From contig NW_024037071.1 of NCBI RefSeq assembly GCF_015706575.1, positions 11,025,774 through 11,089,773 on the forward strand: DNA of 64,000 nucleotides, in the 5' to 3' direction. Below, piece after piece: positions 22,501 through 34,568 of this stretch. Under the pieces are notes generated by a model. It had not been told where the DNA came from. It did no database searches and saw only the letters and a list, made by a program, of their open reading frames with translations. This DNA comes from Patiria miniata (taxonomy: Eukaryota > Echinodermata > Asteroidea > Valvatida > Asterinidae). The number at the start of each line of letters is the position of its first letter. The first letter of the stretch is position 1. Made by a program: the position numbers and the translations under genes.

Positions 22501-22584
22501 ACCCGCTTTGGAGACCATTTGTGTTCATGCTTGATGAACGCAGGTCCAAGATCTGGGACCAAATCAAAGAGGTGTCTTTAAACC

Positions 22585-22783
22585 TGCTGCTATGTAAATC
22601 AGATTCGAACCGGCCAATCGATCCCGTTAGCTCGATCGGTGGTCGAGTGGTAAGACATCTGCACTGGTAAGCAGGAGGTCGTGGGTTCGAGTTCCACCAG
22701 AGTGATTTTTTCCAACTTTCAATCAGAAGGTTACACACTGAGTATACAGTGTCGGTGAAGGGCCAAACCTAATTTGATTAATA
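22585..22783 (+). mobile_element. tRNA-derived SINE, copy 2
   Basis: This matches copy 1 at 8.4 kb along TAAGACATCTGCACT, CGTGGGTTCGAGTTCCACC, GTGATTTTTTCCAACTTTC and CAAACCTAATTTGATT. The B box here is closer to a tRNA consensus (GGTTCGAGTTCC). The anticodon-like triplet differs from copy 1. Confidence 0.8.
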
Positions 22784-23010
22784 ATTACCCCGTTCATCAG
22801 GCCATGGGACCATGCAGCAGCCGATATCAGCGCGCCATCGGTCCTCGACCCTCACAGGTACCCATTTATACTCCTGGGCGGAGAGAGGCAATTGTAGTTA
22901 AGTGTCTTGCCCAAGGGCACAAACACCACATTCCTTGTACAGTTGGAACCCACATGCCTTCGTACATGAATCAAACACCGTAACCACTGGACCACGGTGT
23001 TCTACAAATC
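22784..23010 (+). mobile_element. SINE or LINE tail-like repeat
   Basis: GTGTCTTGCCCAAGGGCACA and AACACCGTAACCACTGGACC are the familiar end of many deuterostome SINE and LINE tails. It lies directly after the tRNA-like SINE and before a LINE, so it could belong to either. Confidence 0.5.
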
Positions 23011-23019
23011 TCCCGCCTT

Positions 23020-24945
23020 TGGAGATATTTTGATGTCTTCACCTTGGCATAACAGACTGCTAGCTGCTCAGCTCATCCTGAAACGAAAGACTGACTTATT
23101 TGTCAAGCATCATCCCCGCTTAGACTGATATTGTTTCCTTGAATCTGAAGCCAGTGCTATCTCCAACCAATTCAGTGTCTTGACGGAAGAAAACTTCACC
23201 AACTGGCAGCACTTCAAATATGAAGTCTGCAAGACAGCCACAGATACAATAGGACGCCCACGGTCGCTTCCTAAAAAATGGATCTCGCAAACATCGCTCT
23301 AGAACATTAAACAACGTCAACGAGCTCGCCTTTGCGGAGACCTAGAAGAGAATCGCCACCTAAACCGCATACGAAACTAAATAAATTTATTGTAAATGAC
23401 CAAGATAAGTACTGAGAAGAGGAAGCCAGATGTTGGGAAACAGCTGCATAGAACTACGGCCAAAACAGGTGTTCAGTATGTTGAAACGATCCAAAGCTGG
23501 ACCACGGCACACGAACTTTTGAATCAAGGACAGCAATAGATCAGTCCTCTTCACTGAAGCTGACTGTCTGGAGCGCTGGAAGGAGCATTTCAGCCAGCTC
23601 CTGAACCATCACCTAGTACCCCAGAGCCAACATTGACTACCACAGAAGACAGCACAATGTCATCGAATCCTGACTGCAGCACCAACCCTGTTACCACATA
23701 TGAGGTCCAGGCTGTTTAAAACTTCTGAAGAACGGTATAATGCCCCTGGAATCTGTTCTATCACTGGAGACATGCTAAAGGCCAATCGGGACTGTCTCAT
23801 TCAGTGGCTCACACGTATCATCAACCAAGTGTCGCTTCATGAGCAGCTACCTGTAGACTTGACACGTGGAATAATCCTCGCCTTCTTGAAGTATAAGGTG
23901 ACCAGCTCATCTGTAGTAGCAGTAGAGACATCACACTGTTGTCCATACCGGGCAAAATATCCACCTGTATTCTACTAACTAGAGCACTCCAAACCATTAC
24001 AAGCAAAAGGCGTCTTCAGCATGCAGGTTTCATGCCTGGCCCCTTCACTGCTGACCACATCTCCGCCCTCCGTCTCATCATTGAGAGGGCCATCGAGTAT
24101 AAGGACCACCACCTGCTGAAGCGTCTTGAGCACCAGTCCTGATGGGTACGTGCGCTTTATAAATATTCACTATTATTATTATTATTACCTGTTTATCTGC
24201 TTTCATCGATTTCAAAGCCGCCTTTGATATACGTGGAACATGCTTCCCAGTGGAAGATCCTGAAGATCCTTGGTGTCCCACCTAAAATATCCGCTCTTCT
24301 CCAGAGGCTAGACAGCACCGGCGGGAGCTGTGTCCGTGTCAACGGTAAGAACTCCTTCAACAGCGAAGTTAGACTGATGAATTATGTTCCAGGGGTGTCT
24401 TTTGGCAATAACACCCTCGCCGACCTTGAATACATGGTTCTTCACCACCCTAGAACCACTGAGGACTGCTCTGACCATTTACCAAGAGGAGGCGAGCAAG
24501 CTCGGCCTGATGGTTAGCTGGGCGAAACTAAGCTCATACCTGAAAAGGTGACAGACCCGTCCTACCTCCAACCACTGCTTCATCTCACAGAAGACGCCGC
24601 AGTGATACCTCTCACTGCATGGTGCTGAGTCGTGGCCCCTTACCAAGACCCTCGCCAGCAGAATCGACGGCGCGGCTTTGACAGCAGGGCACTGAGGACA
24701 ATTGAGAACATCCAGTGGTATGAACATTTCACCAACACGGTAGTTCGAGAGCGGACCTATTATGACCCTAGAACTGCCGGTTGGTGGTGACCTCAACGTA
24801 CTCCCGCAATTGGTAGCTGGATGTTCTTGATCGCGATCTGCAGCCGATTGGGTCCTCCGTTGCGGAGGCTGGCGCAATTTGTTGGCTCTACGCACTTCAC
24901 CAGTAGTGGCGCATTGCAGGAGAAATGCTGATTGATTGATTTGCA
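23020..24945 (+). mobile_element. LINE relic with RT domain
   Basis: Plus-strand pieces match a non-LTR retrotransposon: LKANRDCLIQWLTRIINQVS, HAGFMPGPFTADHISALRLI, FIDFKAAFD and WKILKILGVPPKISALLQRL, GSCVRVNGKNSF, then PGVSFGNNTLADLEY. The YADD position has been lost (ADLEYMVL). Downstream pieces match the C-terminal part, and the copy ends in TGATTGATTGAT, a typical LINE tail. Frames are broken many times. A GCGCTTTATAAATATTCA-(TAT)n insertion lies near 24,150-24,190. Confidence 0.8.
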
Positions 24946-24949
24946 CCTT

Positions 24950-26290
24950 GACAAAACTATATTTGTTGATAGCCTCTGCAAATGAATAGTTGTTGTGAAG
25001 TCCATGTTATGTACATTGGTAAAGCACGGTTTTATACAAAAACTATTAACGTTTGATGTGTTTAAAAGGCAAACATATTCATCCCAGGATTATTCGGCTG
25101 ATAGTGTTAGGACATGGAGAATAGAAATCACTTAACCTTGTCATTTCTATACAAAAACAGTTAAATTGCATTTTTTGCATTGAGATTTATGTAATATAAA
25201 AAGGTATTTTCAGAGAATTTGATAAATATCAATAGAATATGCAACATGTCATTGATCTTATCAGAGGACACTACATGCATAGGTTGGATATGAAATAAAC
25301 CCACAATTGTATTCTTTTCATGGCATGGCAAAACCACTTAGAGCTAGGTAAAAAAAGGTCATGTTTTAAAAATAGGTAATACGAGGCTGTAGAATGTTTT
25401 TAAAGGTCATCGACCTAGCTTGTCAAGGTGATGTGACCTCTCAGAATATGAAATTTGAAAACATCTCATATTTTTTCAAGGCATGAAGACCTTACATTTT
25501 GACTTTGGGAAAGAAGAGGCATTTTAAGAGTAAATATAATTAATGGCTATTTATATTGTATGAACAGGTCGTTGACCTCTTAAAGGTCACCGAAGCTTAG
25601 ATATTAGATGCCCCTACATCTAAAAAACTCTTTTCATGGGATGAAGACCTAACATGCAAGTTTTCATTTTTTTTTTCAAAAAGTGCACAATTTGGTCGCT
25701 TAGCAGCACTACTAACTGGTCAACCAAGAACTATAAGTGCTTGACTGCTGTCAAATAACTTGTCTGGAAGATGGAATCTGGAAACTTGTTTATACCAAGT
25801 TAACACAATATACACTAATCGGCTTAGAGCCCTTTGTTGAACTGTGGCGGCTAGCAGCCTGCACACCAGTGGGGTCGTTTGCTAAAGTGACTTTGAAGTG
25901 CCGACGAAATACTAAGCAGGACCGGCCTTGTACAGGCCGAGAGGGGCAAAAAACTGGCCGAGGATCATACCAGCCTCAAAAGGGCCGGCCCGGCCGGTAA
26001 AGCAACCGGCCGGTGATGAAAGCCAAGCCAGAATAACCTGCACTGGCTTCACTGCCAAAATGGTTTCGGACAGCTCAAACCTGGGTTTCGTCATCTTCTT
26101 TAGTCTAGTCTTCCCAATCACAAAGGTACTTCCTTCCCAACTTTCTCATCCTATCCTTTTCCTTGAGCACAAAGATCTTGGAGCAACAATTCGCCATGAG
26201 GATGAAGGGAGCAACGAAGACCAAAAGGTATAAAGAGAACTAGTAGACAAGAGAATCCCCCTGCTTGTCAATGGGATACTCTTGTTTGAC
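24950..26290. other. Intronic DNA with a GC-rich inverted repeat
   Basis: Mostly AT-rich and featureless, with AAAGGTCATCGACCT-like short repeats near 25,400-25,590. A GC-rich hairpin-prone stretch (GGGCCGGCCCGGCCGG) lies near 25,920-26,020. Confidence 0.4.
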
Positions 26291-26299
26291 CCTCATAAT

Positions 26300-29200
26300 T
26301 GAGCTCGCCCGCATCAACGTTTCAGCGAAGAAGGGTTCTCTCAAAAGGGAGATTATCTACCGGCAGGTCCAAGTTTATGACAGAAGCTGCTTCCTCTGAT
26401 AAAGGCACGACAGAAGGCACCTTCCCGTCATTTCTCACCCACTTTATAAGCCTGAAGCCATGCATCTCTTCTTCAGTAGTGGAAACGGACGCCAAACAGT
26501 CGTCCAATGAGAAGTTCTTGCTGACGATCTTCTCAACATCAGAATCAAGGTCCTCTCTGTTGTCTTGCACATTTATTTGCAAGACAAACCCTTCACATAT
26601 TGGTGAGGAAGTCGCTCCGAACAGATGTACGAGCATCTGATACCCCTTTGGAACCTTCAACAAGTCCCCGTCTGGCCACCATAGGAACCGGGGTGTATAA
26701 ACGTCCCATTGTGACAGCCTGACTGGTGGAACATTACTTCCACATCAGCAACCTAGGCCACCCTCTCCTGGCGAAAGCGCATCAATACTTTAACTAACAT
26801 GTTGGTTAAGTCAGGTCCCTGTAAAAGCCCTGAAACTGAGCGGCACAGTTGAAAACTACCCGAGCCTTCTCAGGCTTCATGGGGTGATAATGTAAGACCA
26901 AAATTTAGACTGACCCTGAGCACACATCCCTGATACCACTCTCACAACAGGTGTTCCACATTACACCCAAGGTCTTCACGTCACTCTTTTCCAAGCAATA
27001 AACCCACAGCATACCAAGACTGTGATTTAACCCTTGTACAGGGGAAAGTGACATCATAAGGGTACTCCCCCAGACTGACCATTACATCAGTCCATGGTCA
27101 GTCTACCTTTACTCAGAAAGGATGTCATATAAGTTATGTTTTCCTTATATGACATTATCTCCTATTTTCACTCCAAGTGGTCCCTCTGAAACTGTATAAA
27201 ATGTCCACATTTCCCCACTTTCATGGATTTCTTCTTCTTCTCCCTGGGAAACCAGAGGCATAGCCATAAGCTGATTCAGCCCTATGCTCTGTCCAGTCTT
27301 CATCTACTAAACTCTTCAGAACCTCTGTCTTCTGTCTCCAACTTCCGTATTCTAGTACCCAGCCATACCCATAAGCTGATGCAGCCGTATGGTCTGAGGT
27401 TATAGTTCTGTACATACACAATACCGGTATAGAATATTGAGTTCTTGAAAATAAACCAGTTTTCCATATAGCTGAGCTCCATAGTCATTACCAGTGTGTC
27501 TTTGTATAGTCTTGGTAGTCATCTGTTCATCCTGCTCTTAGCCACAGCTACCCTATCCTAACATATAGTATAGTCAAACAAACCAAAGGCTATAGCCAAA
27601 TCTTTATGTTACAATACCATGAGGGAGATGCTAGACCACTCCCTTGTCTGCTGCTTTACTTGCTTCAACCTCTTTAGCATGGCCCTTCGTGATGTAGCCC
27701 TCCATGGTAGACTAACTACCAGAGTGTAGAGGGGCGTCTTTTTCCAACCTTCTATTCAAAGACTAGAGCCTAACATCTGCCAGTTTCCGATTGTTCGGTA
27801 AGTGCGGAGGGTACTGCAGCCACGGCAGTCCTATCTGATAATAGTCCATGATATGATATAGTCCAATCTATACGTCAGTGCCACTGACGCTTCCATTGCC
27901 GCCTTGGCCCTTCAGTCTTCCACCGAATCTCCTATCCTTTCATCCCTGTCGAAGAGGTCATTATCTAGTTGCCAAAAACGCTTCACTTGTTCTTCCAACT
28001 CCTCTTCAGCGGCAATGTGGTTGACTCCAAAACAACTGCGCCCTGTAGGCCTTGACACAGGGCCCATTAAGGTCCAGCCGAAAAATGACCGGATGGCATT
28101 ACGGTTCCTTCATCTGACCCATCCTTTCCTCTTGTACACACAAGGCTTCAGGAATGTCGCATCCAATAAGCCACATCCAATAAGCAACCTGACATCAACA
28201 TAATCAGCTGTTGGGAGTTTTATTCCCCTCAGATGAGTCCACCTACTTGTGTCTTCTTGTCTAGGTGCTTTATGATGAGAGATGGGAAGATTCATTACTA
28301 CTGTCCAAACCCTTGGCATTTATATTTTCTCTCCGCCTTGGACACGTACCCTCCACAGTGAAGCTTACTTCCATGCCTTTTCTCTTGGTGCCTGGACTGT
28401 TAACTGTTAATAACCTGAAATTCGTTTCCTTCCCTCCAAGATCAAGCTCTTCCAATAATTCCTTTTCACATAAAGATATGTTGCTTCCTTCACCTAAGAG
28501 GGCCCAAGTAGTTGTCTTTCTGTCATCGTGCTTGACCTTGACTGGAGGTACCCTCAGACAAACTTCTTTGAGTGAACCCCTGAATTATATTCCACGGTCT
28601 GCCGACTTAATATCGGTTCCTTGCTGCAAACTGTCTTGGATTGCATCGTCTGGCCACATGGGTGCCCTGCAAGTAATTGAAGCATAAGCCCTTCTGTTGG
28701 AAAATCGCCAGTATCTCTGGAACTGATTTCCCATTGAATGTGTTGCACACATGTTACGTTTCTCTCCACACCATGAACAGGAATCTTTCTTGCCAAGGGC
28801 ATTGTAGCCTTGTACAGCGAAGGTCGAAGCATTGTAGCCATTCCCCAGTTTGGAGGGTTGGAATGTTTTTGTTGATTTCCCCACATTTTGTCCGTACGTA
28901 TTGCTCCCAACTGCCCGTTGGTCTCCACAAAGTCTGTTATATGATAAGTTAGGCACACTTCAGCCTCCATCCACTTTTGATCAACATTTGCCCACTTTGA
29001 TTGAAGATAGACTGGCAGTAGTCGCTGTTTCTTCAACAGGTTTCAGGGGTTCTTATTCATGTTGGCCTTGTGACCCATTTGTGTAAGTGTCAATTGGAAG
29101 CGCCTCATGTCGCGTGCCAAGTCCCACATTCCTTGGCTATCACCAGGTCTAATTGGAGGACGATTGACTACCCTTAACATGTGGGCACTTGCAACAATGT

Positions 29201-29340
29201 TGCTCCATCTAATCTTTGGCGCCGTTTGTACCCCATTGAAGATTCTAGGACACAGTTCTCAATGGAATCATATGCCTTGCCGATGCAAAATTGCATGAAG
29301 TACGCCAACCTTTGCCTATCATCACGAAATCTCTGACCTT
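26300..29340 (-). mobile_element. BEL/Pao retrotransposon fossil, gag to RT part
   Basis: Minus-strand peptides give the order gag, protease, RT from high to low coordinate. Near 28.8 kb SCSWCGEKRNMCATHS and ITCRAPMWPDDA resemble the BEL zinc knuckles. Near 28.2 kb WTHLRGIKLPTAD and DVRLLIGCGLLDATFLKP are the protease end. At 26.6-26.4 kb LVHLFGATSSPICEGFVLQ, FSLDDCLASVSTTEEEM and GFRLIKWVRNDGKV are RT. It is broken in many places and old. Confidence 0.75.
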
Positions 29341-29389
29341 CATTGACCTCACAATTGTAAACCCTAGTATTCTAAGGCGAGCCCTCAAA

Positions 29390-29800
29390 TTAGAATCCCT
29401 CCCCGGACCGTTCGGGGTTGAGCCCGCCCAGTATGTTGAAGGGATTGGGACCTTGCGTGGAACCGATCGGCCTGGATTAACTCCACCAGGATTCTGCACC
29501 ATTGCTCTGGCTCATCACAAAGGAACCAATTTGCGACGCGCTAATCCTCCAGCAGGCAACAATGACTGTGATGAGCTTCATAGAAGTTGCCGCTGGTAAT
29601 CCCAGCGGGCCGAAAAATCCTCCAACAATGGCCAGACATCAATTTATGTTGCCTATTGTGAAACCCTGAGTCACCAGGTAGGACCGATTGGGGCGTCACG
29701 CTTCAGTGACCGGGTGGCTTATGGCTTCGTACCGATTGGGGTGAAAGAAATTAGCATACCGGACCCGGTACCCGAACGGTCTGTTATCTGATGGCTCGCC
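29390..29800. repeat. GC-rich structured repeat next to the BEL/Pao piece
   Basis: Motifs match those at 18.0-18.3 kb and 22.1 kb (AGGGATTGGGACC, CTAATCCTCC, GTAATCCCAGCGGG, CGTCACGCTTCAGTGACC). The position upstream of gag is where a 5-prime LTR would lie. I could not define its ends. Confidence 0.45.
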
Positions 29801-31001
29801 TAAGGGTTTACCTTAATTTCATAATAGCTGGCTTAAGTAAATTCGTTGCCATGTACATCTGTGCACTTGTAACGGATTGATTTTCATGATTTCCGCGCGC
29901 ATTTACATTTTCCTCATATATCATCAAGCTTCAAATTTACAGATTTACTTACTAGCACAGTTACCGTAACACAAATAAATGGGAAATCATGTGAAAAACG
30001 ATAATATCTTGATATGTACACCAAAATAGAAAAGGGGAGATTGAGGTGTCTGTAAACTGGGCTAAAGCTTTGTCGAAGGGTTGCCTACGAGGGAGGCTCG
30101 AACAAGTTTCAAGGAAATTCCCCAAAACAAGAGATTATTGTTGTTTACAATTATTATGTCTACGTCAAAACGTTTTACTTACCAATAATTTGGGGAATTT
30201 CCTGTACCTCGTTTTCCCCCCGTTTTTGTTTTCTGGACTAAATATCTACACATTTTTACTACATTTTTATTGTTGTTCACATAATTTTCCATTTAGTTTT
30301 AATGGGGTCATTGGGCCAGTTAAGTAGCTTGGTGAATTTGAAGCTCATCAATACTGGGGTTTGGCAAGACTTCTTGATGACATCTGCAGACAAGGTGTAA
30401 ATGCACGCAACTTTAGGGTATAATAGTAGCCATTTCGGATGTTAATTTGTCTTCATAATTATTCAGTCACATATATGCTTTAGAACAGGGGCGGCGGAAC
30501 CGGGGCACGGGGCAGGGGCCACGTTTGTTTTGTTCGGAGAAAACGTAGTACATCCTACTACGAAAGTATTGTGTGCAGAAATGATTCACTCCAAATTGGT
30601 TAAGTAAGTTTGACGTGGTTTTTAAAGCAATTGTTACGTTCAACTGTTAACTGGGATTAGTTTGAAATAACCAAATGTGTTATGTCTCGTTACTGGATTG
30701 CATTGCCAATGCATTCTAAAGGTGTGTATGAGGGCATCCTATTTTGAAGCCGCCTTCAATTGTGTTTTCTCCATAATGATATTATTTCAGGCGGAGTCAC
30801 TTCTCTGGGTATTTATAAGCAGTCCTTTTTCACTTTGAGTATGGCTTTCTGTAACAATATCGGTTTGTTTGTGTTTGTGGGTAATTACAAATGTTTTCAA
30901 ATGGCTCTAAACATAATTGCTTAATGCGTTTGCCTAAGGAGAATTACATGCATGGTTAAAAACGGGGAAAAAACACCACATTTTCAAAGAAATGTTCTTA
31001 C
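29801..31001. other. Intronic DNA without recognised feature
   Basis: No exon, element end or tandem array was seen between the BEL/Pao-linked repeat and the RRM 2 exon. Confidence 0.35.
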
Positions 31002-31244
31002 CTTGAATTTCTTTGGTGAATGTGCAGAGTGCTGTTCCAGGCATCTCACCGTATCGTATCTTGAACTGTTCCGGTTCCATACCAGACCGATTCTCAATTA
31101 ACAATGTCATATGCTCTGAATTACACCCATCAGGAATTCCGCTCAGAAACAGGCATCGCTTCTTGACTGGACGAGGTTTCTTTAGTTGCACAATCAGTTT
31201 AGCACCATCATACTTGTGCTGTCTCTCAATCACTTTGCTGGTGA
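31002..31244 (-). CDS. PARP14-like: PARP14-like exon: end of RRM 1 and most of RRM 2
   Basis: This 243-nt exon starts VTSKVIERQHKYDGAKLIVQ, the last helix and strand of RRM 1, then KKRCLFLSGIPDGCNSEHM and RYGEMPGTALCTFTKEIQ, strands 1 to 3 of RRM 2. The acceptor is CATTTTAG and the donor GTAAGA. Phase 1 is used at both ends, the same phase used by the duplicated macro blocks. Confidence 0.85.
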
Positions 31245-31705
31245 CTAAAATGTCCAAACGTAAGAATACAACGGCTCCAAATACCTCATCTAACATACCA
31301 CAATTACCATCTATTTTTTGAAATAAATTCAACACTTTGTTGTCTCGTATTTGATTCAAACATCTTGAATTGGTTCTGTATTGATACAACAATGCAAATT
31401 CTAAGAATCCAGCTCAATAAACAATTTAATGCTTCTATTTCAATATCTTGTTTTATTTTAAATGAAGGTCATTGAGGTCGTTTAAAATGAGATTCTCAAG
31501 AAATATTGTTGGTTTAGCTCACAAAAACAACAACAAAAGATACGATTTTGGAAGCATAGCTTTGCTATTATTTCTGTTATATTTGACACTTGTGTTGTTT
31601 GTCTATTTTGAGTCTAAATCGTTGTATTTAATCTGTACAAGTGAATTCAAAATTGTTTCCACCATTGAAAGTTCAATTATCGAGAAACTCAATGGCAGAA
31701 CCTAC

Positions 31706-31901
31706 CTGATGGGTTCACAAATGTAATTCTGATGACTTCTTTCTCTGGCTGCGTCCATGTTTTGATGTCACCTCCTCCAGATCTTGTAGGAGTCTTAAAA
31801 TACATCCTGAGCATATCTATTGACGATTGGTTAAAATTCCTAACCTCAACAAACTGCTCCTCATCCTCCCCTTCTTCCTCTTTTTTATCTTGAGACTCCT
31901 T
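31706..31901 (-). CDS. PARP14-like: PARP14-like exon: acidic spacer and first half of RRM 1
   Basis: This 196-nt exon encodes KESQDKKEEEGEDEEQFVEV, RNFNQSSIDMLRMYFKTP, TRSGGGDIKTW and VIRITFVNPS. The acidic stretch precedes strand 1 of RRM 1; SGGG and RITFVN are the expected turn and RNP-like strand. The acceptor is CTCTTCAG and the donor GTAGGT. It joins the next exon as NPSVTSKV with correct phase. Confidence 0.85.
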
Positions 31902-32240
31902 CTGAAGAGATTTACGACGAACCAAAGGGAGAAAAGTTTCGGTCACTTGTCAAATAAAACTAATAAGTCTCAAAACGACAATAAGGTTACACTTTATTAG
32001 TCCTAGCGGAAAAGCCTATGGTCCATTTTGACCTATATACGCCCTACCGATTGACTGACTCACTGACTGACTGTCATTTGAAAATTTGACTAAATTAAGT
32101 CTCGCCTTGGTTCAGAACGTCTGTGTCAGGTGGCTGCTAGACCCACATAAACTTAAATGGTATGGGACCAACTTCGGTAGGATTACCTATTACCTGGTTT
32201 ATTTTAGCCCCTTGTTTGTTTAATTTTTGCCAAACTGTAC

Positions 32241-32428
32241 CTCTTCCATGTGCTCCTGGTGTTTTGAGGGTGCCTCAGAGGGTACCTCCGAGCGTCCTCT
32301 TCTACCTGCAGCACTCTGCTTCTCCTCGGTGCTTTCTGAATCATTTTTTTTGCCCCTGCGTTTCCCTCTCCTCCTCCTGTTGTGGGCAGGAGATCCTTGA
32401 TGTTGCTTGTTCATTTGATCCTGTGCTG
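32241..32428 (-). CDS. PARP14-like: PARP14-like exon: basic low-complexity linker
   Basis: This exon (about 188 nt) reads AQDQMNKQHQGSPAHN, then RRRRGKRRGKKNDSES and a Ser/Glu-rich tail to KHQEHMEE before GTACAG. The Arg/Lys cluster could act as a nuclear signal or RNA contact; that is a guess from composition. It joins the RRM 1 exon in phase 0. The acceptor may be either of two AG sites three bases apart (32,428 or 32,425). Confidence 0.65.
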
Positions 32429-32732
32429 CTGCACAGAATGAAGAAAATCGTATGCGTAAAATGTTGGGGAAAAGTTAACTGGGCAAAACTGTACAACGCA
32501 TATAAATAAAAGGTGTTCTTATTCCATTTGGATAACCTCCTTACCATGGGCAATGTAAATTACAATTAGTCAATGATGCGCCAATTCAATCTCTGAGGAT
32601 CCCAACAATAGCTAATAAAACACTTTTACAGTAAATCCACAATAAACTAACATAATCACAATATCATACAGACAGTGCTTTGGTTGTTCGTTTGTAAACA
32701 ACGACAATCGTGGAAACCCTAATGTACCTATA

Positions 32733-32793
32733 TCAGTGTTGTAGTCGAGACCGGATAGTCTGAGACCGAGACCAAGACCGAAACCTGACGTTT

Positions 32794-32824
<31 letters not shown>

Positions 32825-33170
32825 AGCCACTTCAAGGCGGACCGAGACCGAGACCAACGTGCAGTCCGAACCAACCACGATATATAACGGTTCGTGTACT
32901 AGAATTAAGGTTGACAACATTATCTACGGGCTAGCAAATGTTTTACCTATCAACGGTACTGAACGAAGTGAAAACAAAGTAATTGATCGAGCTGTAAATG
33001 CTACATATTGCCGGTCTCGACCCAAGACCAGCCAAAATATCGAGACCAAGGGGACCGAGACCAATTAAGACCGAGACCACAGCTCTCAAGACCGAGACTG
33101 ACACCAGCAAAAAGTGGTCTCGAGACCGGTCTCGAGACCGAGACCGGTCTCGAGACCTACAACACTGGTC
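32733..33170. mobile_element. GAGACC-rich inverted-repeat element
   Basis: CAGTGTTGTAGTCGAGACC at the left and GGTCTCGAGACCTACAACACTG at the right form inverted ends. Between them GAGACC repeats many times in one orientation near each end. Related GAGACC elements are widespread in aquatic animals. No coding capacity is visible; a 102-codon GLGL frame comes from the hexamer. Confidence 0.75.
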
Positions 33171-33579
33171 CCTATAATCCTCATTCCTTTGTTTGTATTT
33201 TTAGCAACAGCCCTCATTGGTTTTGTACACGAATTTCAATCGAGATGTAACCCTTTTGTCCCTAGTCCACGATTGCCGGTCCTTACATACTCACGCATAC
33301 ACATGCATGATTTCTTTGGCTGGGATTTCTGTCGTTTCCTTACACTCGTTTCGTGTTTATTTTTTAAAGCAAGTCATTGCAAATATATATGTAATGGATA
33401 TCATTAAATATATTAATACATTCGCAAGGGCATTATTCACTATTACTATACCTCATACATATTCATGATCGAGAGCCGAACTCTCACTGGTCAATTCACC
33501 ATCACGTGCCAGATGTTATTCTTGCTGTTTACCAACGCGCGCGCGAGGATTCACGCACAGGGTAAATACGCATGCGTAG

Positions 33580-33615
33580 TAGACTGTCGCATGGGTTACC
33601 CGTGCGACAGTCTAA
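33580..33615. repeat. Short perfect hairpin
   Basis: TAGACTGTCGCA and TGCGACAGTCTA flank TGGGTTACCCG, itself nearly palindromic. It lies just outside the large inverted repeat. Confidence 0.8.
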
Positions 33616-33643
33616 TAATGATGTGCTTTGCAGAGCAATCGCC

Positions 33644-34568
33644 CAGGTATGGTGGCCCTGAAGGGACATCGCATATCGCAAACGTGTGTGCATACGTATG
33701 CGATGTCGCGAAATTTATAGCGAATGTGTGCGCACACGTATACGATGTCGCAAAATTTATCGCGAATATGTGCGCACACGTATGCGATGTCGCGAAATTT
33801 ATCGCGAATGTGTGCGCACACGTATGCGATGTCGTGAAATTAATCGCGAATATGTGCGCACATGTATGCGATGTCGTGAAACAATTCGCGAATATGTGCT
33901 CACACGTATGCGAATTTGTTTGCAATGTCGTGAATTTTATTGCATACCTTGTCGCATACCTTTCAGTAAAATTCCTAATGAACTGGGGAGTTGTAGCAGC
34001 TAGTCTGGAATCTAGACGTACTGTTAGATATAAATAGGGTCTGACTAATAAACCTTCGCGCGCACGCTGTTCCTCGTGCAATCGTTACTTACTAGTACTG
34101 TCGAGCGCAAACTTGCTACTTGCGCAACTTTGAAACTTGTGCGCGCAAGTTTCAAAGGTTTATTAGTCAGACCCTATTTATATCTAACAGTACGTCTAGA
34201 TTCCAGACTAGCTGCTACAACTCCCCAGTTCATTAGGAATTTTACTGAAAGGTATGCGACAAGGTATGCAATAAAATTCACGACATTGCAAACAAATTCG
34301 CATACGTGTGCGCACATATTCGCGAATTGTTTCACGACATCGCATACGTGTGCGCACATATTCGCGAATAATTTCACGACATCGCATACGTGTGCGCATA
34401 TATTCACGATAAATTTCGCGACATCGCATACGTGTGCGCACATATTCGCGATAAATTTCGCGACATCGCATACGTGTGCGCACACATTCGCGATAAATTT
34501 CGCGACATCGCAAACGTATGCGCACACGTTTGCGATATGCGATGTCTCTTCAGGGCCACCATACCCAG
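33644..34568. repeat. 925-bp inverted repeat made of 42-bp units
   Basis: The left arm (33,644 to about 34,053) and the right arm (about 34,161 to 34,568) are reverse complements with few differences, around a spacer of about 110 bp. The outer part of each arm is five to six copies of a 42-bp unit, GCGAATGTGTGCGCACACGT then ATGCGATGTCGCGAAATTTA. The unit is itself partly palindromic. Arm tips read GGTATGGTGGCCCTGAAG. Because 42 is a multiple of three, long repetitive open frames (CAHVCDVAKFIAN) appear on both strands; they are not genes. Confidence 0.9.

Noticed and set aside
32612-32920. 102-codon frame with GLGLGLGL
   Set aside because: It is the GAGACC hexamer read on the minus strand.
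33654-34050. CRISPR-like array
   Set aside because: The 42-bp units abut each other without spacers, and the genome is eukaryotic.
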